A DNA stretch of 35,106 bases from GCA-2718845 sp913041905. GTDB taxonomy: Bacteria; Pseudomonadota; Gammaproteobacteria; GCA-002705445; GCA-002716945. The DNA is taken from assembly GCA_913041905.1 (NCBI GenBank), contig CAJWJQ010000006.1:1-35106 (forward strand), given 5' to 3'. Made by a program: the position numbers and the translations under genes. Shown here piece after piece: positions 1-7,303 of the stretch. The first letter of the stretch is position 1; every line of letters starts with the position of its first letter. The notes under the pieces were generated by a model that was given only the letters and a program-made list of their open reading frames with translations, was not told the origin of the DNA and did no database searches.

Positions 1-425
1 AATGATTTTTCTAAATCAAAAACCTCTATCTCAGGATGTATAAATTGATATAATCCATTTTTGATATACAGTGTCCCAGTAATTCTAATTTTCATACCAG
101 CTTTGAGTTTTGAATACATTATTATTTTATGGATAAATCTAATCTGAATCTTTTTCTCTTCAATGTATGTGGTCACAATTAAATTAGGGTTAAACCCTTT
201 CGTGATGAAAACTTTCTCAATAACTCCTATGAATATGCATTTAGAAGAGTTAACGGCATCAGAAACTTTTGTGGTCTTTGTTTTATCAATTAAGAAGGAT
301 GGTAAAAATAATAATAAATCTGTAATCCTGTATATGCCTATTTTATTTAATTGCGATTTTATGGCAGGACCTATGCCTGGAATGCTCTCTAATTCTCTAT
401 CTTCTAATTTTTTTATTGCAGACAT
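1..425 (-). CDS. recG: ATP-dependent DNA helicase RecG, N-terminal part (cut by window edge)
   Basis: RecG remodels stalled replication forks and branched DNA. Only the first 141 or so residues are present; the gene runs off the left edge of the window. The visible part starts MSAIKKLEDRELESIPGIGP and carries the PGIGPAIKSQLNKIGI helix-hairpin-helix-like segment (about residues 15-30), followed by DLLLFLPS, the usual start of the RecG wedge region, then an OB-fold-like stretch (about 60-140). The helicase motor lies outside the window. The ATG sits 6 bases after the ridA stop, so the two are probably co-transcribed. A ridA-recG pair is common in gammaproteobacteria, often behind spoT, which is absent here. 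The identification rests on the N-terminal motif and the neighbour. Confidence 0.85.
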   Translation of the reverse strand, partial: MSAIKKLEDRELESIPGIGPAIKSQLNKIGIYRITDLLLFLPSFLIDKTKTTKVSDAVNSSKCIFIGVIEKVFITKGFNPNLIVTTYIEEKKIQIRFIHKIIMYSKLKAGMKIRITGTLYIKNGLYQFIHPEIEVFDLEKS

Positions 426-431
426 TTATCA

Positions 432-818
432 TTAATTACCAATCAAAATAGCATCCATCTCTACTTCAACATCCTTGGGCAACCTGCTAACCTCAACAGC
501 GGCTCTAGCTGGATATGGCTGTGAAAAAGCTCTCTCCATTGCTTTGTTCACTGCTTGGAAATTCTCTAAGTTTTTCAAGAAAACAGTTATTTTGACAACA
601 TTATTTGCATTGCACCCAGCTTCCATAGCTATCGAGATTATGTTATCTAGAACTTGGTCCACTTGACAATCAAAGTTTCCAGGAACTATCTCCATAGTTT
701 TTGGGTTTAAGGGAATTTGCCCTGAAATAAAAATCATATTATTAACTTTAATTGCTTGCGAATAAGCTCCAATAGCTGAAGGCGCTTTATCTGTTGATAT
801 TTCTATAATTTTACTCAT
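432..818 (-). CDS. ridA: RidA family 2-iminobutanoate/2-iminopropanoate deaminase
   Basis: RidA hydrolyses reactive enamine/imine intermediates released by PLP enzymes such as threonine dehydratase, protecting other PLP enzymes; it is a cytosolic trimer. From the internal ATG at 818 the protein is 128 residues, the same length as the E. coli protein, and the catalytic Arg falls exactly at residue 105 (PARAAVEV) with the acidic partner Glu120 (EVEMDAI). Residues 13-20 give the family's PSAIGAYSQ segment. An upstream ATG at 833 would add five residues; I prefer 818 for the length match. The start overlaps the end of the DUF971 gene by 8 bases, and recG follows 6 bases downstream, so the three form one unit. 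Confidence 0.93.
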   Translation of the reverse strand: MSKIIEISTDKAPSAIGAYSQAIKVNNMIFISGQIPLNPKTMEIVPGNFDCQVDQVLDNIISIAMEAGCNANNVVKITVFLKNLENFQAVNKAMERAFSQPYPARAAVEVSRLPKDVEVEMDAILIGN

Positions 819-1170
819 ATTTTTTTCTAACATATCCTGATTTTGAAAGTTTATCTAGATACTCATGCCAATTTTGTTTGTAATTTACACATAATTCATG
901 CAAATATTCCCACGAATATAATCCTGTATTATGCCCATCACCAAAAATAATTTTAACCGCATAATTTCCAACTTGTTCAATATTGTCAATGCCTATATTT
1001 TCTTTCCCTGTTTGTAAAACTTCTTGGCCAGGACCATGACCTTTTACTTCCGCAGATGGTGAAAAGCACCTTAAATACTCAACAGTTAAATTTTCGCTAA
1101 TTCCGTCTTCAAATTTAATGAAAACGATGTTGCTTTTTTTAATATATCTTATCTCAGTAGGTTTTATCAT
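811..1170 (-). CDS. DUF971 (gamma-butyrobetaine hydroxylase-like N-terminal domain) protein
   Basis: A 119-residue stand-alone DUF971 (GBBH-like N-terminal) protein. The fold is that of the N-terminal domain of gamma-butyrobetaine hydroxylase, without the oxygenase domain. The diagnostic stretch is IIFGDGHNTGLYSWEYLHEL around residues 73-92, matching the family's F-x-D-G-H-x-TG-x-YSW pattern; the N-terminal PTEI and FEDG strands also fit. Residues 40-50 (EVKGHGPGQEVLQ) are a typical charged loop. The molecular function of stand-alone members is not established. It is first in the run DUF971-ridA-recG, with ridA starting inside its last codons. xerC ends 52 bases upstream on the same strand, so read-through from the xerC operon is possible. 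Confidence 0.85.
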   Translation of the reverse strand: MIKPTEIRYIKKSNIVFIKFEDGISENLTVEYLRCFSPSAEVKGHGPGQEVLQTGKENIGIDNIEQVGNYAVKIIFGDGHNTGLYSWEYLHELCVNYKQNWHEYLDKLSKSGYVRKKYE

Positions 1171-1222
1171 TGGTAAAGTATATATTCATAAAAAAATTAT
1201 TTCACTTATTTTTAAAAATCTA

Positions 1223-2125
1223 TTACTTTTCAGTAGTTTTTGCCCTAGGATGAGCTTTGTCATAAATAGATTTCAAATGATCAAAGTTCATATGTGTATA
1301 TATCTGTGTAGTACTTATATCTTCATGTCCTAAAAATTCTTGAACAGCTCTTAAATCACCAGACGATTCTAATAGATGTGTAGCACATGAATGTCTAAGA
1401 GTATGAGGGCTTATTTTGCAATTAAGGCTAAGCGCTTTACACCAGTAATCTAATCTTTGTTGGATAGATCGGTTTGAAAGGCGAGTTCCATATTTATTTA
1501 AAAAAAGGGCGGTTTCATTATTTTTAATCTTAGATGATCTAAACTTAATCCAATGATTCAACGCGATAATAGCTTTTCCTCCAATTGGCAAGTATCTTTG
1601 CTTATTCCCTTTGCCGTATACTGACAACATTTTATCAGATAAGTCTATAGAGTTAATATTTAACGACGTAATCTCGCTAAGTCTTAAGCCTGAGCTATAC
1701 AACAATTCAATTATTGCTCTATCTCTGCATGCAGCAAATGAAGTTCCTGGTAAATCACATAATTTATTGACCTCTTCAATTGATAATACATGGGGTAGCT
1801 TGCTAGTTCTTTTTGGTGTAATAATATTTTGAGCAGGATTTGTTTTTATAATTCTTTTTTTTACTAAAAATGAAAATAATGATCGTATTGAGGATTTTTT
1901 TCTAGCAATGCTTGTAGGATTTAAGCCATGCTTATTTAAAGAATTAAGGTAAGTTTGAATAATACTATTTGTTATGTTGTCTAAATTAGAAATATTTGAT
2001 GTGTTTAAATAAATTCTAAACTGTTCTAAATCTAGTGAATAATTTTTTACAGTATAGTTTGAATATCTTTTTTCAATTTTAATAAAAGATATAAATTTTT
2101 TTATGAAAACAGAAATGTTATCCAT
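1223..2125 (-). CDS. xerC: Tyrosine recombinase XerC
   Basis: XerC acts with XerD at dif to resolve chromosome dimers at division. Starting at the ATG at 2125 gives 300 residues. The N-terminal SAM-like core-binding domain (about 1-95) is followed by the catalytic domain with all six active-site residues: R148 (SSGLRLSE), K172 (GKGNKQR), H241 and R244 (HTLRHSCATH), H267 (LGHED) and Y276 (TQIYTH). Numbering is within one residue of E. coli XerC, which supports this start over the upstream ATG at 2152. The C-terminal YDKAHPRAK tail is typical of gammaproteobacterial XerC. The start overlaps the dapF stop by 8 bases; xerC follows dapF in many gammaproteobacteria. XerC rather than XerD is favoured by the dapF context. 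Confidence 0.95.
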   Translation of the reverse strand: MDNISVFIKKFISFIKIEKRYSNYTVKNYSLDLEQFRIYLNTSNISNLDNITNSIIQTYLNSLNKHGLNPTSIARKKSSIRSLFSFLVKKRIIKTNPAQNIITPKRTSKLPHVLSIEEVNKLCDLPGTSFAACRDRAIIELLYSSGLRLSEITSLNINSIDLSDKMLSVYGKGNKQRYLPIGGKAIIALNHWIKFRSSKIKNNETALFLNKYGTRLSNRSIQQRLDYWCKALSLNCKISPHTLRHSCATHLLESSGDLRAVQEFLGHEDISTTQIYTHMNFDHLKSIYDKAHPRAKTTEK

Positions 2126-2915
2126 CCCAAACACCATCATATTCAAATTCACTCGGTCCTACTAATTTTAATGACTCACTATCATCAAAGTGGACTTCTA
2201 GCGTCCCTCCGTCTTGCTCTACTATTATTGGTGATCCACAGCTCTTTCCCATTCCAATGGAACATGCTGCAGCTGCAATAGCCCCACTGCCACAAGATTT
2301 AGTCCACCCAGCTCCTCTTTCCTTTACCTTTATTCTGACAGGATTACCCATGGAGCCCTCTAAAATAAAAGTTAAATTATATTTAGATTGTAATTTATTT
2401 AGTTTTTCTGAATGATGGTCTAAGTCCTTAGGGTATATTGTGCTGGTTTCGAGACCTATGCATGAAAACAGAATCACAAAATGTTTATTACCAACATCCA
2501 CTACAGATCCTCCATAACCAGGGGCAAAGTCTTCATTGTTATCTTTATCTTCTAAAAAAATAGGTTTGCCAAAATCAACAGATATTTTATTTCTGCCAAT
2601 AATTTGTGCATTATAATCTTTAGCGCAGACTTTAATTGTTGACTTAGTGATTGAAAATTTTATTTTAAGATATAACATGATGGCTCTCAAACCATTACCG
2701 CATTGACACGCTGACGTGCCGTCACTATTATAAATTTTACAAGCTACATTCTCTAGATTAGATGTATTTATAAGCAGCAACTGATCACAACCTATATTTT
2801 CTCGAGAACATATTTTAGTTATATTATCGTGCGTCTCTTCAAAGACCTCAGTTGCAATATCAATGACTATAAAATCATTACCTTGGCTATTCATTTTTGT
2901 ATAGTTTATAGGCAT
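2118..2915 (-). CDS. dapF: Diaminopimelate epimerase
   Basis: Converts LL- to meso-diaminopimelate for lysine and peptidoglycan synthesis. The 265-residue protein (family about 270) has both catalytic cysteines: C72 in QCGNG and C208 in KSCGSGA. The N-terminal NDFIVID strand and the substrate-binding ERG triad at 199-201 are present. Two departures from the common consensus are visible: MNSQGNDF where MHGLGNDF is usual, and GAGWT where GAGET is usual (Trp204). The substrate-contacting Glu and Arg of ERG are retained, so activity is expected. It lies between lysA (18 bases upstream) and xerC (8-base overlap). dapF and lysA together give the last two steps to lysine. Confidence 0.95.
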   Translation of the reverse strand: MPINYTKMNSQGNDFIVIDIATEVFEETHDNITKICSRENIGCDQLLLINTSNLENVACKIYNSDGTSACQCGNGLRAIMLYLKIKFSITKSTIKVCAKDYNAQIIGRNKISVDFGKPIFLEDKDNNEDFAPGYGGSVVDVGNKHFVILFSCIGLETSTIYPKDLDHHSEKLNKLQSKYNLTFILEGSMGNPVRIKVKERGAGWTKSCGSGAIAAAACSIGMGKSCGSPIIVEQDGGTLEVHFDDSESLKLVGPSEFEYDGVWDG

Positions 2916-2933
2916 GTTTTTAAATTAGCACTG

Positions 2934-4178
2934 CTACTTAAGTAAACTTTTTTCATTAGCCAAAATATTTTCCACTGTTTCACGACTTTTAATTAAAACA
3001 GCATTATTTCCTTTAACAAGGTATTCTGCAATTTTAGGTCTAGTATTATAATTAGATGCAAACACAGACCCATAAGCTCCAGTATCTTCAATCACTAAAA
3101 AATCTCCTTTTGAAGCCCCCAATAATCTATCTTTGCCAAAGAAATCTGTAGTCTCACAAATAGGGCCGACAACATCACACTTAAACTTCTCTATATCAGA
3201 TAAAAATATTTCTTTTATAGAATGATAAGCATCATACAAAGGAGGTCTTATAAAATCATTCATACCTGCATCAACAATTATAAATTTTTTTGTAGGTGTT
3301 GATTTTACATTAATAACCTTTGTTACTAGTAAACCAGAATTTCCAACTATAGACCTCCCTGGTTCAATTATAATTTTTAAATTTAATGTTTTAAGAGCGT
3401 CAGTTAAAGATTTAACAAACTCAGTTTTAGAAGGTGCCTTTTCACCTGTGTAAGATATACCTAGTCCACCCCCTATATCAATATGCGTGATATTAATATT
3501 GAGTTTTTTTAACTCATTTATAATTTTTATAATTTTTAATAATGAGTCTTTATATGGAGCAACATCCATTATTTGTGATCCTATATGAAAATCTATTCCA
3601 AATATATTTAAGCCCTTTAGTTTAGATGCTTCTTTATAGGCATTAATCACTTCGGATTCATCGATGCCAAATTTATTATCTTTCAAACCTGTCGTTATAT
3701 ATGGATGCGTCTTAGCATCTATAGATGGATTAACTCGGATTGATATATTCGCTACTGTATTATGCTCTAATGCAATTTTATTAATTGTGGCTAACTCTTC
3801 TAAAGACTCTATATTAAAACACATAATATTTTTTTCTAAAGCTAACCTAATTTCATCTTCCGTTTTACCAACTCCTGAAAAAACAGTTTTTGAAGGATCT
3901 CCTCCAGCTTCAATAACTCTTAATAGCTCTCCAGCAGAAACAATATCAAAACCTGAATTAAGCTTTGCAAGAAGAGAAAGTACTGAAAGATTAGAATTAG
4001 CCTTTACAGAATAGCAAATGAGATGATCATGGTTAGCAAATGAATCAACATAAGAGTTGTAATTATTTAGTATTGTTTTCTCAGAATATAAATAAAATGG
4101 TGTTTGATTAAGTAATGCAAAATCAAGTAAATTTAAATCATCAAAAAAAAGTATGTTTTCCCTATAGTCTACGGTCAT
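2934..4178 (-). CDS. lysA: Diaminopimelate decarboxylase
   Basis: PLP enzyme that decarboxylates meso-diaminopimelate to L-lysine. The 414 residues match the usual length. Seen in order: Schiff-base Lys59 in CYSVKANSN, FHIGSQ at 197-202, the phosphate-binding GGGLG at 236-240, EPGRSIVG at 272-279, CETTD at 341-345 (the residue contributed across the dimer interface) and the aromatic GAYG at 367-370. These are the landmarks of the fold-type III LysA family and distinguish it from ornithine/arginine decarboxylases. The ATG shares an ATGA overlap with the lptM stop, so translation of the two is probably coupled. The order lptM-lysA-dapF-xerC is the standard gammaproteobacterial cluster. Confidence 0.97.
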   Translation of the reverse strand: MTVDYRENILFFDDLNLLDFALLNQTPFYLYSEKTILNNYNSYVDSFANHDHLICYSVKANSNLSVLSLLAKLNSGFDIVSAGELLRVIEAGGDPSKTVFSGVGKTEDEIRLALEKNIMCFNIESLEELATINKIALEHNTVANISIRVNPSIDAKTHPYITTGLKDNKFGIDESEVINAYKEASKLKGLNIFGIDFHIGSQIMDVAPYKDSLLKIIKIINELKKLNINITHIDIGGGLGISYTGEKAPSKTEFVKSLTDALKTLNLKIIIEPGRSIVGNSGLLVTKVINVKSTPTKKFIIVDAGMNDFIRPPLYDAYHSIKEIFLSDIEKFKCDVVGPICETTDFFGKDRLLGASKGDFLVIEDTGAYGSVFASNYNTRPKIAEYLVKGNNAVLIKSRETVENILANEKSLLK

Positions 4179-4342
4179 TGCTCATCATTTGTTATTGTTT
4201 CTTGTTCTGAAATATCTGGGCTAGTGGTTGCAGGCACTATAAGAGGTCCTTTGTTTCCACATGCGTGTAGGAATGATAGCAATATTGTGATTATTAATAA
4301 ATTAAGGGACTTTTCTAATAACTGTTTTAATCTATATGTCAT
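4175..4342 (-). CDS. lptM: Small LptM/YifL-type lipoprotein
   Basis: A 55-residue lipoprotein. The n-region has basic residues (MTYRLKQLLEKS), then a hydrophobic stretch LNLLIITILLSF and the lipobox LHAC, so Cys28 would be the lipidated N-terminus. Immediately after comes CGNKGPL, close to the CGQKGPLYLP signature of LptM (formerly YifL), followed by a short polar tail rich in Thr, Ser, Glu and Gln. In E. coli LptM stabilises the LptDE LPS translocon at the outer membrane and its gene also sits near dapF and xerC. Its stop overlaps the lysA start as ATGA. No Shine-Dalgarno is visible; a TATAAT at 4350-4355 (minus strand) lies so close that the message could be almost leaderless. Confidence 0.9.
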   Translation of the reverse strand: MTYRLKQLLEKSLNLLIITILLSFLHACGNKGPLIVPATTSPDISEQETITNDEQ

Positions 4343-4383
4343 ATGTTACATTATAGTCACAATATTTTAGGTCCGCTAGACTG

Positions 4384-5016
4384 ATGACACAATTAAATGA
4401 CGATAATTTTTTAACAATAGGAAACTCATCAAATGATTCGGCATGCCTAGTTTGGCTTCATGGATATGGCTCAAATAACTGGTCATTTGAGCCATCTATG
4501 AAACTTATTAATATGTTGTTAGATGAAAAATTATTCATAATTATACCTAATGCGCCAATTGTTGACGGGAAAAGATCTTGGTATCCATTGCCAATTAACC
4601 ACGAAAAGGGGATTACAGAAGATTATAAAGGGCTGTGCGACTCACAAACAGGTGTATGTAATCTTATAAAAAGGCACGCAAAAGAAAATAATTTATTTAT
4701 TGGGGGATTTTCCCAAGGCGCAGCACTATCGTTAAGTCTATTGTTCAGTAAATTTATTAACATAAAAGGCTGTATCGCTCTATCTGGGTACATGCCTAAT
4801 GTTGATATATATAATGATATGGAAATTCAAGATGCTGAGATATTTATGGCGCATGGCTATAAAGACAAGGCTATATTATTTAAAAGTTACGAAAAAAGTA
4901 TTTCATTTATAAAATCTAAAACAGAAAAAATTACTACGTATACGGGCGACTTTGGGCACACTATAACTGAAGAGGTTACAGACAGTCTAGTTAGCTGGCT
5001 GAAAGACAAAATCTAA
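4384..5016 (+). CDS. Alpha/beta-hydrolase carboxylesterase (phospholipase/carboxylesterase family)
   Basis: A 210-residue cytosolic serine hydrolase of the bacterial carboxylesterase / acyl-protein-thioesterase-like family (PF02230). The oxyanion-hole motif LHGYGS is at 25-30, the nucleophile Ser110 is in GGFSQGA, the acid is probably Asp161 in HGYKD, and His192 in FGHTI completes the triad. ALSGYMP at 132-138 is the strand after the nucleophile elbow typical of this family. Natural substrate unknown; family members act on short acyl esters. It stands alone on the plus strand, divergent from lptM across 41 bases. The next gene converges on it, with a 12-bp inverted repeat spanning its stop codon. 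Confidence 0.87.
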   Translation: MTQLNDDNFLTIGNSSNDSACLVWLHGYGSNNWSFEPSMKLINMLLDEKLFIIIPNAPIVDGKRSWYPLPINHEKGITEDYKGLCDSQTGVCNLIKRHAKENNLFIGGFSQGAALSLSLLFSKFINIKGCIALSGYMPNVDIYNDMEIQDAEIFMAHGYKDKAILFKSYEKSISFIKSKTEKITTYTGDFGHTITEEVTDSLVSWLKDKI

Positions 5017-5048
5017 TGAACCATGTCAAAAACAGATTCATTAGATTT
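5009..5048. repeat. 12-bp perfect inverted repeat between convergent genes (possible bidirectional terminator)
   Basis: Arms AAATCTAATGAA (5009-5020) and TTCATTAGATTT (5037-5048) are perfect reverse complements around a 16-base loop. The left arm includes the esterase stop codon; the minus-strand gene ends at 5054. The placement between two converging stops suits a bidirectional terminator, but the stem is AT-rich and there is no clean T-run on either side, so a classical intrinsic terminator is not shown. Confidence 0.45.
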
Positions 5049-5053
5049 AAAAA

Positions 5054-5416
5054 TTATTGTGGTTCTCTGTATCGTTGTGCTGCGGCCATAGCTGTTTCAC
5101 TTCCGTATTTTTCGTTGATTTTTTCAACTGTTTCAAAGTGGTCAGCTCTTCTGTGAGTTAGGCACATTCCTTTTTTATCTACGCCCCAAATAGCATATGC
5201 TATAAAAGGTTTAAGATTATCAGGTGTTTGATCAAAATGTGGAACACCAAATCTAATAAGAAGGTTATTACGATCAGCTCCGCCATCTTTTTGTTCTTTT
5301 ATTATTCGTTGGACTTCTACTTGAAGATCTTTTACATCGTCTCCGTTCCAAGACCCAACAACTGTTCCGTCAGGTAAAATTATATCATCGCCTTGTGGTA
5401 CTGGATGATCAGGCAT
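5054..5416 (-). CDS. Conserved-looking hypothetical protein, 120 residues
   Basis: I do not recognise this protein. It has no signal peptide or membrane segment and should be cytosolic. The first 25 residues (MPDHPVPQGDDIILPDGTVV) are Pro/Asp-rich, then comes an amphipathic stretch DVKDLQVEVQRIIKEQKD (about 27-44), a middle with IRFGVPHFDQ and FIAYAIWGVDKKG, a Cys/His patch MCLTHRRADHFE (about 84-95) and a charged helical tail ending YREPQ. It is likely real and well expressed: AGGAG seven bases before the ATG is among the best Shine-Dalgarno sequences in the window, and a TATAAT lies 34 bases before the ATG. Codon use looks like that of its neighbours. No function is proposed. Confidence 0.75.
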   Translation of the reverse strand: MPDHPVPQGDDIILPDGTVVGSWNGDDVKDLQVEVQRIIKEQKDGGADRNNLLIRFGVPHFDQTPDNLKPFIAYAIWGVDKKGMCLTHRRADHFETVEKINEKYGSETAMAAAQRYREPQ

Positions 5417-5423
5417 AATGCTT

Positions 5424-5429
5424 CTCCTA
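5424..5429 (-). promoter_or_regulatory. Strong Shine-Dalgarno for the 5054-5416 gene
   Basis: On the minus strand TAGGAG ends seven bases before the ATG at 5416. Most genes in this window have weak or no Shine-Dalgarno, so this one stands out, fixes the start and suggests efficient translation. Confidence 0.75.
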
Positions 5430-5449
5430 TTAGTTTACGTGTAGATAAT

Positions 5450-5455
5450 ATTATA
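5450..5455 (-). promoter_or_regulatory. Candidate -10 element for the 5054-5416 gene
   Basis: A perfect TATAAT on the minus strand lies in the 74-base gap between the Rap1a-like gene and the hypothetical gene, giving a predicted leader of about 27 bases. The -35 position (5473-5478, CTAGAA) is poor, so the call rests mainly on the -10 and its location. Confidence 0.4.
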
Positions 5456-5490
5456 ATGCAAAAACACTAATCTTCTAGGGGTAATTTGTA

Positions 5491-5841
5491 TTAATTACAT
5501 GGAAAATTATCTATGTATGCATTTCTCAAAGCCAAGCCAAGAAGGGGGGCGTCTTTATACTTGTCGTAAAACGAAGAGTTCCGCTCAAGCTCTTTGTCTA
5601 TAAACTTTCTTAACTGATTAGCAGACAATTCAAGTTCGCTAGGCTTACAAAATATGAGGGTATTATTTTTTTGAAAAATATAATCATTTGCCCAATCCAA
5701 CCCAGACTCTAATCCATATAAATAATGATCGTATTTAGAACTATTTTTATGTTTCGTATAATCTGCAATGGTTAACACAGAAGGAAAAGCTGGCGTTACA
5801 AAAAAAATAGTTAATATTAAAATATTGAGTCTAGAAAACAT
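5491..5841 (-). CDS. Exported protein with Rap1a/Tai-like domain
   Basis: A 116-residue protein with a signal peptide (hydrophobic ILILTIFFVTPAFPS, cleavage expected near residue 21), so periplasmic. The mature part resembles the Rap1a/Tai immunity fold: GLESGLDWANDY around 43-54, then FCKPSELELSANQLRKFI (about 64-81) and a C-terminus ending NFPC. The two cysteines could form a disulfide, as in family members. Rap1a proteins were named as immunity proteins to a type VI secreted amidase, but many stand-alone relatives exist without such a system, and none is seen here; function is therefore open. The ATG overlaps the argH stop as TAATG, so it is translated from the argH message. Confidence 0.7.
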   Translation of the reverse strand: MFSRLNILILTIFFVTPAFPSVLTIADYTKHKNSSKYDHYLYGLESGLDWANDYIFQKNNTLIFCKPSELELSANQLRKFIDKELERNSSFYDKYKDAPLLGLALRNAYIDNFPCN

Positions 5842-7232
5842 TATTTATAGCCAAACTTTCTTAATCTTTTAAAAATTTCACTAGTTTGTTTTTTAATTGA
5901 CGAAGAAGATGTCTCGCCTAGACCTGATCTTGAATTAACAGAATTTTCAGGGTTTATTGCCTTAAATACATCCATGGTTATATTTGATGAAAACTTTTGT
6001 AAATCTTTTATGTCCATGTCTTCAAGTTTGATAGATTTCTTTTCACAGAATTTTACAATTTTGCCAACAATGTGGTGCGAGGATCTAAATGGCTCTCCTT
6101 TTTTAGATAAATATTCTGCTAAATCTGTAGCGGTAGAAAATGATGAAGAGGCAACTTCTATGGCTTTTTGTTTATTTAATTTTAGTGTAGATATTAATTT
6201 TGTAATAATATGGAGACAACTTAGGGTGGTATCTATAGATTCAAGAATGAGTGTTTTATCTTCTTGAAGATCTCTATTATATGTTAACGGCAAACCTTTC
6301 ATAAGAGTTAACAAACCAAACAATGATCCATATACCCCTCCTGTTTTACCTCTTATTAGTTCAGGCACGTCTGGGTTTTTCTTTTGCGGCATTATTGAAG
6401 ATCCCGTACAAAATCCTTCATCTAAACTTATAAGATTAAATTGTGGGTTAGACCATAAAACTAATTCTTCACAAATTCTAGACAAATGCATCATCATCAT
6501 GGAATTGCAATAAGCAAAATCTAGAACATAATCTCTATCGCTAACAGCATCCATAGAGTTTTTCGTAACTGCTTCAAATCCAAGTTTTTTAGCTACCATA
6601 GCTCTATTGGTTTTTAAAGATGTGCCAGAAAGTGCTGCTGCGCCTAAAGGCATAATATTAAGGCCGGACCTAGCATTTATTAATCTGTTTTCATCTCTCG
6701 AAATCATTTCTGACCAAGCCAACAAATGTTGTCCAAAAATCACTGGTTGAGCTATTTGAAGATGTGTATACCCAGGAAACAAGTTTGTAGAATGCGACTG
6801 GGCTATCTTAGCAAGAACAAATTGCAAGTCTCTTGTCTTATCAACTAGTATATCTAAAAAATCTCTCAAGTATAATCTAAGGTCTGTCGTTACTAAGTCA
6901 TTTCTAGACCTTCCTAAGTGTATTTTCTTACCGACCTCACCAATTATTTTAACTAGATTATTTTCTATGTTCATATGAACATCCTCATAATCTATCGACC
7001 AAGGAAGCTTGCCAGATTCTGCTAGTTTTTTAATTTTTTTAAGGCCAAGCAATATTTTTTTTAATTCAGAAGTCTTTATATGCCCGCATTTACATAACAT
7101 TTCTACGTGAGCTGCAGTTACAGAGATATCAGCCTCATATAACACAACGTCAATACTTAAGCTTTGGCTAAATTCCAAAACCTCTGAATCTATTTGTTTG
7201 GTAAATCTACTAGACCAAGTAACATTTTTCAT
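5841..7232 (-). CDS. argH: Argininosuccinate lyase
   Basis: Cleaves argininosuccinate to arginine and fumarate, the last step of arginine synthesis. The 463 residues match the family (E. coli 457). The fumarase/aspartase superfamily signature GSSIMPQKKNPD is at 278-289, including the flexible active-site serine loop; GRSRND at 107-112 and GYTHLQIAQP at 154-163 (catalytic His157) are the other two conserved regions. The N-terminal WSSRF segment is typical of ArgH rather than of fumarase or adenylosuccinate lyase. It diverges from hemC across 71 bases, a pairing common in gammaproteobacteria, and is followed by the translationally coupled Rap1a-like gene. Confidence 0.97.
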   Translation of the reverse strand: MKNVTWSSRFTKQIDSEVLEFSQSLSIDVVLYEADISVTAAHVEMLCKCGHIKTSELKKILLGLKKIKKLAESGKLPWSIDYEDVHMNIENNLVKIIGEVGKKIHLGRSRNDLVTTDLRLYLRDFLDILVDKTRDLQFVLAKIAQSHSTNLFPGYTHLQIAQPVIFGQHLLAWSEMISRDENRLINARSGLNIMPLGAAALSGTSLKTNRAMVAKKLGFEAVTKNSMDAVSDRDYVLDFAYCNSMMMMHLSRICEELVLWSNPQFNLISLDEGFCTGSSIMPQKKNPDVPELIRGKTGGVYGSLFGLLTLMKGLPLTYNRDLQEDKTLILESIDTTLSCLHIITKLISTLKLNKQKAIEVASSSFSTATDLAEYLSKKGEPFRSSHHIVGKIVKFCEKKSIKLEDMDIKDLQKFSSNITMDVFKAINPENSVNSRSGLGETSSSSIKKQTSEIFKRLRKFGYK

Positions 7233-7303
7233 AATATTTAATAATTTGTAATTACATTGTTTTATAGTAAGTATAGTATAAACAAATATAAAAAATTATA
7301 AAT

